From Tupaia tana (taxonomy: Eukaryota; Chordata; Mammalia; Scandentia; Tupaiidae): a stretch of DNA of 64,000 bases. Of the stretch, positions 54,781 to 64,000 are shown piece after piece. The first letter of the stretch is position 1. Each line of letters starts with the position of its first letter. A program made the position numbers and the translations under genes. The stretch covers positions 1,198,829 to 1,262,828 of the forward strand of contig JAKSZU010000027.1 of NCBI GenBank assembly GCA_026018925.1, read 5' to 3'. The notes below the pieces were generated by a model. The model made no database searches and was not told the DNA's origin. It was given only the letters and a program-made list of their open reading frames with translations.

Positions 54781-55870
54781 TGGTATAGGCAAAGACTTTT
54801 TTAAAGATCTCCAAAGCACAGGAAATAGTACCAAAAATAGTCAAGTGTGAGTACATTAGGCTAACAAGCTTCTGCAAAGCAAAAGAAACCGTAATCAGAG
54901 TGATGAGACTCACCGTGGAGTGGGGGGATATATGTGAAAACTATGTCTCAGATAAGGGACTGATAGCCAGAATATGCAGAGAGCTCAAGCAGCCTACCTG
55001 CAGGGTGGGGGAGGGCAGGGGGGTAGGAAGCGGGGAGCCAATTAAACTACAGGCAAAAGAGCTGAAAAGAACTCTCTAAAGAAAAATGAATGGCTAGAAA
55101 GCATATGAAAACATGCTCAACATGTCTTCTTATAAGGCCAATGCACATCAAAATCATAATGAGATATAACTTAACCCCAGTCAGAATATCTAGAATTTAG
55201 AAAAGAAAGGGTGATAAATTCTGGCAAGACTGTGGTGAAAGGGAGCCCTCCTGCGGTGTTGGTGGGAATGTAAATTAGTCCGACCCATGTGGACAATTGT
55301 ATGGAGGCTCCTCAGAAATCCACAAACAGAACTGCCAGAGGACCCAGTAATTCCACTCTTAGGTATCTATCCGGAGGATAGTACGATCCTTAGTCAGAAA
55401 ACACTTGCACATTCATGTTTATTTACAACTGCTACGACATGGAATCAATCAAATGTCCAAGAAAAGATGAGTGGATTGAAAAAATGTGGGGCATGTACTC
55501 TATGGAATACTACGTAGCCATAAAAAGCCATGAGACCTGATGTATGATAGAAAGTGGACAAATATGGAAGAGTTAATGCTCAGTGAAGCGAGCCAGACTG
55601 TAAAAGACAGACATTGTGAGTCCCTGCTCGGGACATACTGAATGTCTGTGCTCTACAGTAGTAATGGAAAGATGGAAAGGTATAATACCGGGGAGGGCGA
55701 CTGTAGGTATTGGAGACAATGTGTGCACCTACCTCATACCCCACATCCCACACCCCCGCCCAGGGAGGGGACAGGGGGGTTGGTAAGCTGTTTGAGCTCC
55801 CTGTGTAATCTGGTTATCAGTCACCTACCTGAAGCAGTTTGCAAATACATTCTTCCATTCTGAGGGTTGC
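54781..55870 (+). mobile_element. L1 LINE, part 3: ORF2 end and 3' region
   Basis: aagcttctgcaaagcaaaag, gataagggactgatagccag, agaactgccagaggacccag and ggaatactacgtagccataa run in L1 order from ORF2 into the 3' region. Confidence 0.85.
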
Positions 55871-56350
55871 CAAAACAATACTGCCCAAGAATGCACTAGG
55901 AGGCATCTCACTCTCTGGCCCCAACATAAGTTACAAATATGTAACGATCAAAACAGCATAATATTCGCACAAAATCAGGCACATGGGTTTTTGGAACAGA
56001 ATAGAGACCCCAAAACATATAGCCAACCGATATTTTACAAAGGACACCATCAAACCAGTGGGGAAAAGAAAATCTCTTTAGCAAATGGTGCTGGCAAAAT
56101 TGAGTATCCACCTGCTGAAAGATGAAACTGGACCCCTATTTCTCATCATTAAAACCCAACTCATAATGGATCAAAAGACCTCCAACTATAAAACTACTGG
56201 TGAATAATACAGGGGAAACTATTGCAGTCATCGGCGTAGGCAACGACTTCTTAAATAAGACCCCCAGCATGTGGGCAGTACTCTCAAAAACAGACAAGAG
56301 GCATTACATCAGGTTTAAAAAGCTTCTGTACAGCTAAAGAAACAGTAATT
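55871..56350 (+). mobile_element. Second L1 fragment (ORF2 C-terminal region)
   Basis: It repeats the stretch already present at 53.04-53.37 kb (ggcatctcactctctggccc, aaatggtgctggcaaaat) and goes on to aaaagcttctgtacagctaa. It is therefore a separate insertion or an internal duplication. Confidence 0.8.
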
Positions 56351-56389
56351 ATGGTCAATCGGCAACCCTCAGAACGGCATTCCCATGTG

Positions 56390-56540
56390 GTTCCCGGCTC
56401 ACCAGCCACAGCGGATCTCCTAAGGGCTTGTTTAAATGTCTCAGCCCCAATCCCACTGAATCAGTATTCGCATGTTAATGAGAATTCCAGGACATTTGTA
56501 GATATATTACCTTCTGTGAAGCACTGCTTTAGACTACACT
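56390..56540. mobile_element. MER5-like fragment
   Basis: atcccactgaatcagtattc, gcatgttaatgagaattcc and gaagcactgctttagac. Confidence 0.5.
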
Positions 56541-57400
56541 GTACCTTGAGGAGAGCAGGTCAGGGCCTGTTTATAATTCCTCCCTCAGTCATAAAAGCAA
56601 GGGAAGAGCCCCCTGACCCTCTGCTGCATTCCCCTTCTCTCTGCACTCATGCGACATTCTTGTGAACTGGCATTTTGATAACTTGGACACACCAAGGTAT
56701 CTTGTAGAGCCGGCTTTGCTTCTGTCCATGAAGCCTGGGGGTGGTACCACTGGAAACACAGTCAGTGTGCCGGTAGCCAGTAGATTGTTATCAGATTGTT
56801 TAGGCTTCAGGACATTCCCCCCTTTCTAAAGACACAATGAACTTTGCTGTCTGAAGCAGGGCTAATAAAATTTCTAACATAAGTGGGTCAAACAGATTTA
56901 TAAAATAATGAAAAATGGCAGAAATTTGGGTTTTCTCATCCAGGAATTACCTTGGCATCAGGAAGGGCCAGTACAGCCAAAACAAGTACTAGGATTTTGC
57001 AATCTTCCCTAACGGGTTGGTAAACAGCTCTTGTCCCATGACACCATAGCTGCCCAGCTCCTCTGGCAGGTTTTCCCCAGAGTTCTCTGACCCTGCACAC
57101 AATCCAAGTATTCATGTCTGGTATATCAGAAGTCCCTCAGATCTTCATAAATTCTGATTTACCATTTAATAGATACAGCCATTCTTTACTATGTGTATAT
57201 CCCACCCTTTTGACCATATTAACTTGATAAAATTTAGTTGCAACCCCCTCAGTGAATAATTGTATTTTTGTGGTCATTTGTGGACCTGTATAGAATGGAG
57301 AAGAATTTGTGTCATCAATGCACATGGTCACCAAGCCTCAAGGGTCTAACTAGCAAGCTCAAACATTCACAAAACAGAGAATTCCAGGTAAGTAAAGAAT
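56541..57400 (-). mobile_element. Possible LTR-retroelement remnant with polypurine tract
   Basis: On the minus strand AGAAAGGGGGGAATGTCCTG at about 56828-56809 has the form of a polypurine tract followed by a TG-initial LTR. To its right, in the upstream direction, lies about 600 bp of mostly open but broken frame (57334-57137 is the longest). I could not identify a gag, pol or env motif, and the far LTR end is not seen. The borders are guesses. Confidence 0.25.
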
Positions 57401-57466
57401 TATTTAATGAGTTCAGCATAATTTTGGTGTTTAATTTGGTAAATTATGAATAAGAAAATATGTAAG

Positions 57467-57612
57467 AGGAGCCAGCAGGTGGCATGGTGGTTAAGGTGCT
57501 GGACTCCCACATGGCTGACTGTGGTTCAAGTCCTGGATCTGGTGACTTGTCTCTCTCTGGTGAGTGTGCACGCCTGATAGCAAATTTAAAAATAAATAAA
57601 TAAATAACATTA
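57467..57612 (+). mobile_element. tRNA-derived SINE, short subtype
   Basis: Head gccagcaggtggcatggtgg; tail aaaaataaataaataaataa. The body is cut to ggtgacttgtctctctctgg. Confidence 0.85.
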
Positions 57613-57655
57613 ATACAAATAATTCTTTAAAAAAATAGAAAGGAAACATACAAGA

Positions 57656-57920
57656 TAATCCAATACGTAGGGAGCAGACTGTGGCACGGCAGTAAGAGGT
57701 AGCACTCTGTGAGACTCGCCATGTGGGGAGTTGTGTTTCTGCCCAGAGACCTCCCTGAGTGTGCCAGGCATGTGCTCGCCCTTGATCTAGGCCCTTGATC
57801 TAGACCCAAGGATGGCGCCTGGCATCAAGAACTCTTGGGTGCTGTCACTCTGCCTTTCTTTCTGCTCTGCTTTCTCTCTGTTCCTCTTGCTCATGGAAGA
57901 AATAAGTAAATAAACTTAAA
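57656..57920 (+). mobile_element. SINE, third family
   Basis: gggagcagactgtggcacgg at the head, gagacctccctgagtgtgcc in the middle, catggaagaaataagtaaat at the tail. Confidence 0.55.
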
Positions 57921-58349
57921 ATTTAATTAAAAATATAATAATATAGCATGGGCAAAATGGATTTTTTTTCAGAAATTCAAGGATGGTTCAACATTGAAAA
58001 TCCTTTCGGGCAATTTTCTACCTTAATAAATGTGTCATAGTCTCGATAGATACACAAGAGGCATTAATGAACACCAATAGTAGTCATAATTTTAAAAAAG
58101 GGAGAAAACACCTATATATCAATGAGCAAGTGTGCAATTGAGCAGAAACTGACGTGTGTGATTGATGTGTTTGGAGGGCACGTAAGGAGGTTGTGGAGAT
58201 AAGAAGTGGACGGAACATTGGGGATGGGAAAGAGAGGTGTTAGGGTTTGGACTTCAGCTCATAGGGCCCTGGAGAGCGGTAACAGATTCGAGTTTAGGGA
58301 AGATCCTCTGGCCAGGGTGGGAAGACGGAGAGAAGAGGCTGACCTGTGT

Positions 58350-58560
58350 AACGGCAGACTTTAACTTGTCTGCACACCAGAACACCCTGGGTTATAAAAA
58401 ACTAATTTTATGTTGAGTGTACCTGGTGCCATCCAAGGGGTTCTGATGTGATCAGTACAGATGTTTGGCATGGCCTGGGCACTGAGAACTTTTAAAGTGC
58501 CCAGGTGAAGAGTCATTTTTGCTTCTACTTCCTCCTTACTCTGTGAGCCTATGAAAACAG
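58350..58560. mobile_element. MER5-like fragment
   Basis: tgtctgcacaccagaacacc and gaacttttaaagtgcccagg are weakly MER5-like. Low certainty. Confidence 0.3.
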
Positions 58561-58859
58561 GAAATAAATAACTGGGGTAGGCAAATAACTTCAAGTTTAC
58601 GAGCTATCTGTCTTGTTCAGTTTATTTCTTTTAGTTTTTGGTTCCTGATTATTCCTTGGTTTCTTGCAAGTTTATCAATGTACTTAAAAGATGTTTTGAA
58701 TATTTTAGTAAAATAATTTTATTTCAATGGGAGCACCAACTTATGTATTCAGTCTGCTCTACTGTCAGAAATAGAAGTGTACCTCATTGTCCTGATCTGG
58801 TACATTTTTAAGTCGAGATGTAATTTGTATAGCAAAACATGCACTCTTTTTAAATACAT

Positions 58860-59122
58860 TTTTATACATTCAATCACTGTGTCTTATTACAGCATGAAAA
58901 ATAAATTTTCCCAGCGTGAATACACTGTATACTAGTCCAGTTAAAGATATTCTCATGCATGTGATCATTAACAGATAATTTTCCATTTTTGTGATCCTTA
59001 AATGTTTTGTTTCTTTCTCTTCCCCCTTGACTCCCTTCCTCTCACTCCCCCCGTTTCCCACCTTCCTCCACACTGTCTCTAGCATCCAAAATTGTTCTCC
59101 ATCCACTTTCTATCAAAGCCAG
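58860..59122 (-). mobile_element. L1-related 3' fragment
   Basis: Read in reverse it continues the L1 3' piece at 59.41-59.56 kb. It also resembles 60280-60420 (tacatttaatcactatacat, gtctagttgaggatata), so it belongs to a repeat family. Confidence 0.45.
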
Positions 59123-59138
59123 GGCCTTATTGTTTTTT

Positions 59139-59411
59139 TGTTTGTTTGTTTGTTTTTTGTAGAGATTTTCACTGTAGGGCGCGTGCGCTCGCCAGACAGA
59201 CAGAGAGAGACATTAGAGACAGAAAGCGAGAAATCACCCCCTGGGGGGATGGTCACGCCGCAATCCCTTCTCCTCCATTCTCCTCTCGGGATCTTGGGCA
59301 CACATGCACACGCGCCCGGCGTGAGTTTTAAGCCACCGGGTCCGGGACGCGAACCGCAGTCGACTACGTCAGAGTCCAGCGACATAGCCATTATTCTAAC
59401 TGCTGGTTCCC
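59139..59411 (-). mobile_element. tRNA-derived SINE, young copy
   Basis: A perfect 16-bp target duplication GGCCTTATTGTTTTTT flanks it (59123-59138, 59412-59427). CpGs are largely kept (gggcgcgtgcgctcgcc). Confidence 0.95.
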
Positions 59412-59560
59412 GGCCTTATTGTTTTTTAATGGCTGAGAAGTACTCCATAGTATATACGTGCAATCTTTTTAAAATCTCTTCATCTGTTCGTGGACATTTG
59501 GGTTGGTTCCATGTCTTAGCAATCATGAATAATGCTGCAATAAACATGGATGTGAAGTAC
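59412..59560 (-). mobile_element. L1 3'-end fragment
   Basis: atggctgagaagtactccat, gtggacatttgggttggttc and aatgctgcaataaacatgg are L1 3' text in reverse. Confidence 0.75.
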
Positions 59561-59594
59561 TTTTCCGACTGCCTGTATTCGTATCATTTGGATC

Positions 59595-59790
59595 AAAGAT
59601 CTAAACCTAAGACCTCAAACTATAACACTACTGGTGGAGAGCATAGGGAACACTCTCAGAGGCATCAGAGTAAAAAGCTTCTGCTTAGCAAAAGAAACAA
59701 TAATTAGAAAGAGGAATATATTTGCAAAGTATGCCTCAGATAAGGGACTGATAACCAGAAAATACAGGGAACTCAAGCAGCTGATCTGAA
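59595..59790 (+). mobile_element. L1 ORF2 fragment
   Basis: acctcaaactataacactac, gtaaaaagcttctgcttagc and gcctcagataagggactgat. Its direction is opposite to the adjoining 3'-end piece. Confidence 0.75.
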
Positions 59791-60110
59791 AACTCAATAT
59801 TTTAAAGTATGCAATCCAGTGGATTTTAGTATATTCATAAACTTGTATAGCCGTATGAATCCAAAATATTTTTATAATCTCCAAAAGAAACATGTTAGCA
59901 GTCATTGTTTAGTCCCACTCCTGCTAGCCCTTGGCAGCCACCAGCTTATTTTCTATTTTCGTGGACTTGTCTACCCTGGACATTTTAGATAAATGGCATC
60001 ACAATGCGTGATCTTTTCTAACTGACTTCTCTCACTTACGGCGGGGTACTCAGTCTGTACTGGAGCGTGCGTCAGTGCTTCATCCCATACAAGGTCCTAC
60101 TGGTTTGCCT
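59791..60110 (-). mobile_element. Old L1 3'-end fragment
   Basis: gtggattttagtatattcat, cccttggcagccaccagctt and ctaccctggacattttagat match old L1 3' ends in reverse. Confidence 0.65.
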
Positions 60111-60424
60111 CATATCAAGGTAAAGATCTACATTCTGCAATTGGACTACGAGACCTGGGTGAGAGCTTATCTGGGCTTGGCCATCTGGTCTTTCTAACTT
60201 CCTCACACCCATTTGAGCTTACCCTTTTATTCCTGTACATGCTGCTTCCTCTTACTGGAACACTTTTTAAAAATTTATTTTATACATTTAATCACTATAC
60301 ATAGCTTAACTTGTAAGTTGAATTTACCCAACATTTACACTTCTTCATGTTAGTCTAGTTGAGGATATAATAGACATTATTGTCAACAGGTGATAATCCA
60401 TTTCTATGAACATTACTGGAACAC

Positions 60425-60775
60425 TGATTTACCTTCTCCTTTCACCTCATCGATTGTTGCTAATCCTTCACGTTTCAGCTCTCTTGTTACTTTCTCAAGG
60501 AAGCTTTCTTGGTATCCCTAACTAAATCAGACTAAGGATTAGGTGGATGATTTAGCATCTTCTCATGTTGTTTTGTTATTTTCATAATTATTATCATTAT
60601 TTTTTGTAATTTTACTTTTTTAAGCAACTATTTAATTCACATCTATGTTCCTCACTAGCCCGTAAGATTCATAATGGCTGTTGTTCACCATTGTGTCCCA
60701 AGCACCTAGAACAGTCTTGGAAATTACTGAGCGCTCAGGAAGTATGTGATAAATAAATACATAAATAGAGTGAAA
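60425..60775 (+). mobile_element. L2 LINE 3' end
   Basis: tcaaggaagctttcttggta, ttgtgtcccaagcacctaga, cagtcttggaaattactg and the final gataaataaatacataaata match the L2 3' end. Confidence 0.75.
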
Positions 60776-60799
60776 GCTGATTGTAAAACACTAGTTTGC

Positions 60800-61200
60800 T
60801 AAGGGCACTTTAGCAAACCACCATAAACTGGGGGCATAAACAGCAGAACATATGTCTCACAGTTCTGGAGGGCTGGCAGTCCCAGATCACACTGGCGGCA
60901 GGCGGTCCCTTCGAAGGGCTATGAGGAGGATCGGTCCCAGGACACGACTTGCTTGTAGGTGGCCACCTTCTCTGTGTCTCCGCCTGTCGTCTTCCCTTTG
61001 TCCATGTCAGTCTCTGCATCCAAATTTTGTCCTTTGTATGAGGACAATAGTCACGTTGGTTGGCCCCACCCTAATGGCATTATAACTTCATCACCTCTGT
61101 GAAGGCCTTATCTCCAAATAAGGTCACACTCTCAGATACTGAGGACTAGGATTTTTAACACACAAATTTTGGGAGGACATAATTCAACAAATTATAAATT
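60800..61200 (+). mobile_element. Ancient interspersed repeat, possibly LTR type
   Basis: ccaccataaactgggggcat, cacagttctggagggctggc, gccttatctccaaataaggt and ttgggaggacataattcaac: a better preserved copy of the element also seen at 47.8 kb. Confidence 0.6.
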
Positions 61201-62477
61201 GTTATAAATTACATTCTTTAATGGCAACTGGAGTTGGAGGCTAATAGGTGTGGTCAGTTCGTGATGTGTTTTAAAGGAGGAAAGGCAGGGAAACACTTTT
61301 CTCTGGCTAGAAAATAGTAGTTCTAGAACAAATCCTTTTGCCTAGAAGAGGTTTATTTCTTTCTCTATTCAAATGCTACCATTTTGCTTTTGTGGGAAAT
61401 AGAACATATTCAACATGTGGGATTTAAAAAATGAAATATAGGTTGAGGGGAGTTTTTCCCATCTTCTTATATAATCTATGAATAAAAGTTTTCATGGTAA
61501 AATATATTTGGAAAACACTGCAAACACTCTTAGTTTTCTTGGGGTATTTTAAGGCTTGGTAATATGTTGAAGGCTCTGAGAAATCTTGCAGTGAAATGAG
61601 CCCTTTAATACTTTATGTAGTCCAATATTTCTTGAATTTATTTTTATCAAGGAGTCTCCTCTTTTTTTGCATAATAATTTATTAACATACTGTACGATCT
61701 GTCACTTCTTATGTAATTTATTAATTGACTGCGTCGTTTGGTCAGAGAGGTTTGGGAAATGGTGTTTCTCCTGTGGCCAGAAAGAGATGCCGTCCATGGA
61801 AACTGCCTTTCTGACTTCTCCTTGTAACAGGGTCTGGGCTCTTTCTCTCTTTCTCCTTCCTGTTTACCTTCACGAATGCCTAGACCTGCCCATTTTAGTT
61901 TTGTATGAATGGCAAGAACCCTGGCATTGGCTCATATATTTGGCTGTATTTATTGGTGTAAGTTTGTTCACAGGAACTTCACAAGGAATTTGTAAAGAAG
62001 CCTTCTTATTTCCTCTTTAGAAACACTGCAAGCCGAACATAAGATCTCTTCTGGGCGCTAGGTGTCCAGGTGCCTTGGCCATGACTCGAGCAGCAGTACT
62101 GTGTCTGTGGCAAGCGTCTCTTTGTAGGGTTACCAGTTTTAAGAGCGTTAACAGTATAAAACAGCATTCCTGAGTGGGAGGTCGATCTTAACGTGACAGG
62201 TGGGAGAATAACTCTGAATGACGATAATTCCCTTCCTGCTAATCTCACAGACTTGGTAAGAACGGAAACAGACTTCCTCTAAGTCATCTGTGTCTTCCCA
62301 CGTCCTTCCCACTTGAGGGCCAGAAGGCAAATCACTTGGGAAACCCTGGTCAGGAGCCGTGACCTTCCTGGGGAGACAGAGCAACATCCAGGCGAGCGCT
62401 CTTGAGGAGTGAGTCACCACGTTCTGCATCACGGCTCATCACTGTGCATGACAGGGCAGTAACTGCATCTTGTTTTC

Positions 62478-62662
62478 ATCTTTTTTGACAGGGCCATGCC
62501 ATGTGTAACCCCCCTGCCGTCTCCCAGTAAGCAAGGACTACAGGCACGCATCGCTTCCTCTGCCGGTTTAGGTTGGGCTGGGAATTAAGCACGGCCTCGT
62601 GTGGCCTCAGCCCCCGAGAGGCAATGTTTTAGCTCTACATGCTACTGCAGATGGGCCCCTGG
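62478..62662 (-). mobile_element. 7SL-like composite SINE
   Basis: ttttgacagggccatgccatg, cctgccgtctcccagtaagc and ggactacaggcacgcatcgc, followed by ctcgtgtggcctcagcccc shared with the copy at 10.7 kb. Confidence 0.5.
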
Positions 62663-62984
62663 CCATTGTCCCAGCCCACATCTGCACACGGCTGCGGGGA
62701 GCTGCCCGGAGGAAGGAGGCTGAGTCCCTCATCTTCTCCTAGGACCACAGCTACTTTGTGCTCCAGGTCTGACTAGAACATTCCTCAGGAAGGTGGGGCC
62801 TGGCCTAAAGGACCCTGGACTTGCCACGTTGGGCAGAGGGGCCAGATGAGAAGCGTCAGGGAGCTCTAGGGGAGCTTGGTGCTGCGACACAGAGAAGGGG
62901 ACTTGAGAGAGCAGACCCGAAGGGTTCTCTTAAGAAAAGTTTTCCAGAGCTCATTTGATTTCTGTGATTCTGAGGTTCTTCAGC

Positions 62985-63165
62985 TTAAAAATGTGTCAAG
63001 CACGCTGCTCAGTTCTCTACATGTGTATGTCTTCTAATCTGTAAAGTAACCCTATGTTGTTCTGTAATTATCCTTATTTTACAGACGTGAAATTGAGGTC
63101 CAGAAAGGTAAAGCCACTGCTCAAGATCATGCATTATTACTAGGATTCACACTCAGGTCTTGGGC
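62985..63165 (+). mobile_element. MIR
   Basis: ctgctcagttctctacatgt, attttacagacgtgaaattg and gccactgctcaagatcatgc follow MIR from 5' half to core. Confidence 0.78.
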
Positions 63166-63287
63166 AAATCACTCAAGTGTAGAAGGTTATGGGGCAAGGC
63201 TCTGACCATGTCTCCTTCAGTGCCAGCTTCTCTCTCCTCCCTATTGGTGAGGAGACCTGCTGGTTCCCAGCTCCTGCTGCTGCTTTT

Positions 63288-63531
63288 AATTAAAGGTTTA
63301 TGCCATAGGGTGTGTGTGCCTGCCTGAGAGAGGCAGTGAGAAGGAGTGAGAAGTCAGCCCCTGGGGGGATGGCCATGCCACAATCCCTTCTCCTCCATTC
63401 TCCTCCTGGGGCCTCAGGCACTCACGCACACACGCCTGGTGTGATTTTCAAGCTGCCAGGTCTGGGTCTCAAACCGTGGTTGGCCGTGTGGGAGTCCAGC
63501 ACCCTAACTAGCATGCCGCCTGCTAGCCCAC
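63288..63531 (-). mobile_element. tRNA-derived SINE
   Basis: ttatgccatagggtgtgtgtgc at the tail, gccgcctgctagccc at the head. The body is well kept. Confidence 0.85.
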
Positions 63532-64000
63532 CCCTGGTTCTTTTCCAGCCTAAATGTGAGGTTAGAGCTCAGGGTGAATGTGAAATCGAGTTGGAATCCA
63601 CATAGTTATAGACAGTACATTATCAGCCCTTAGGATGGAAATTATTATTGTTACTCTCAATTTTGAAAAAACAAAACTTGCTACTAAACCTAAATGGGTT
63701 CATTCCCTGATGCACAGTAAGGCCAGAAGGCTGAGCACCAGGGTTACAGAGGAGACTGGGGTCACTCGGTCTTCTCAGTGCGTGCACCTGTGGGTAGACT
63801 TACACACCAGAGTTAGTACTAGGTGTAGGGTCAGGGCGACCACTGTCCAGTAAAGAGTAAAGCAGGACCGGGGTATACAAACAGTGCTGTAGCATATTGC
63901 TCTGAGCTACATCACAGCTAAAGGGTAGATACTTCTTATAAGATCAGTTAGGACAAGCTGGGTGAGTGAAGGCAGGTTATAGCAGTAGGTCTACCCAGAT

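Larger units (their letters stand above)
43768..64000. other. Region upstream of ACP3: intergenic, repeat-dominated
   Basis: No spliced gene was recognised here. Unique-looking stretches are 44.4-45.2, 45.7-46.6, 47.1-47.8, 51.0-51.8, 58.0-58.9, 61.2-62.4 and 62.7-62.9 kb. In human the neighbouring gene on this side is CPNE4, divergent from ACP3; none of its coding exons could be identified. Confidence 0.6.

Noticed and set aside
58991..59707. 238-codon plus-strand ORF
   Set aside because: It crosses an L1 fragment, a complete SINE and its target duplication, so it cannot be an evolved reading frame.
44000..64000. Exons of the neighbouring gene CPNE4
   Set aside because: Expected by human synteny in this direction, but no spliced coding segment of a copine was visible. 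Its coding exons probably lie outside the window.

Overview
This window is nuclear DNA from a placental mammal. The evidence is a gene split into short exons with GT/GC...AG borders, very low coding density, and old mammal-wide repeats (MIR, L2, MER5, MER20, L1). A tRNA-derived SINE also occurs roughly 45 times. I do not recognise that SINE as Alu, B1/B2, CAN, VES, ERE or AfroSINE. Two 7SL-like SINE copies hint at Euarchontoglires, but I cannot name the order or species.

One protein-coding gene is recognisable: ACP3 (ACPP), prostatic acid phosphatase, on the minus strand. Ten exons (43767 down to 14239) give an uninterrupted 376-residue precursor. It has a signal peptide, the RHGDRSP phosphohistidine motif, the second catalytic His-Asp pair, six paired cysteines and three N-glycosylation sites at the positions expected from the human enzyme. 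An eleventh exon at 873-991 supplies the transmembrane segment and YxxPhi tail of the membrane isoform (TM-PAP). It is reached by splicing from a GT inside exon 10 and gives 408 residues. Every splice site was read by eye. Intron 3 has a GC rather than a GT donor.

Layout, left to right. Positions 1-872 are 3'UTR or flank of the membrane isoform. 873-991 is exon 11. 1114-2262 is a 25-copy, 46-bp minisatellite with an AP-1 motif in most units. 2.3-14.2 kb is the last intron, mostly SINEs, an AT-rich minisatellite and L2; its right end doubles as the 3'UTR of the secreted isoform. 14.2-33.1 kb holds exons 10 to 2, with SINEs, MIR and MER5 in the introns and a 13-copy, 31-bp minisatellite in intron 2. 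33.1-43.7 kb is intron 1. 43.4-44.4 kb is a CpG-rich promoter region with exon 1. 44.4-64 kb is intergenic: SINEs, L2/MIR, a 9-copy minisatellite, a GC-rich block I could not identify, a broken L1 with a 1.07-kb insert that looks like a retrocopied mRNA, and a possible LTR-element remnant. No second gene was found. In human the next gene upstream is CPNE4, transcribed away from ACP3; I saw no exon of it here.

No novel multi-gene system is present. The observations most worth checking are the dense tandem arrays of transcription-factor-like motifs inside ACP3, the GC-AG intron, the isoform exon, the retrocopy inside the L1, and the unfamiliar SINE family.
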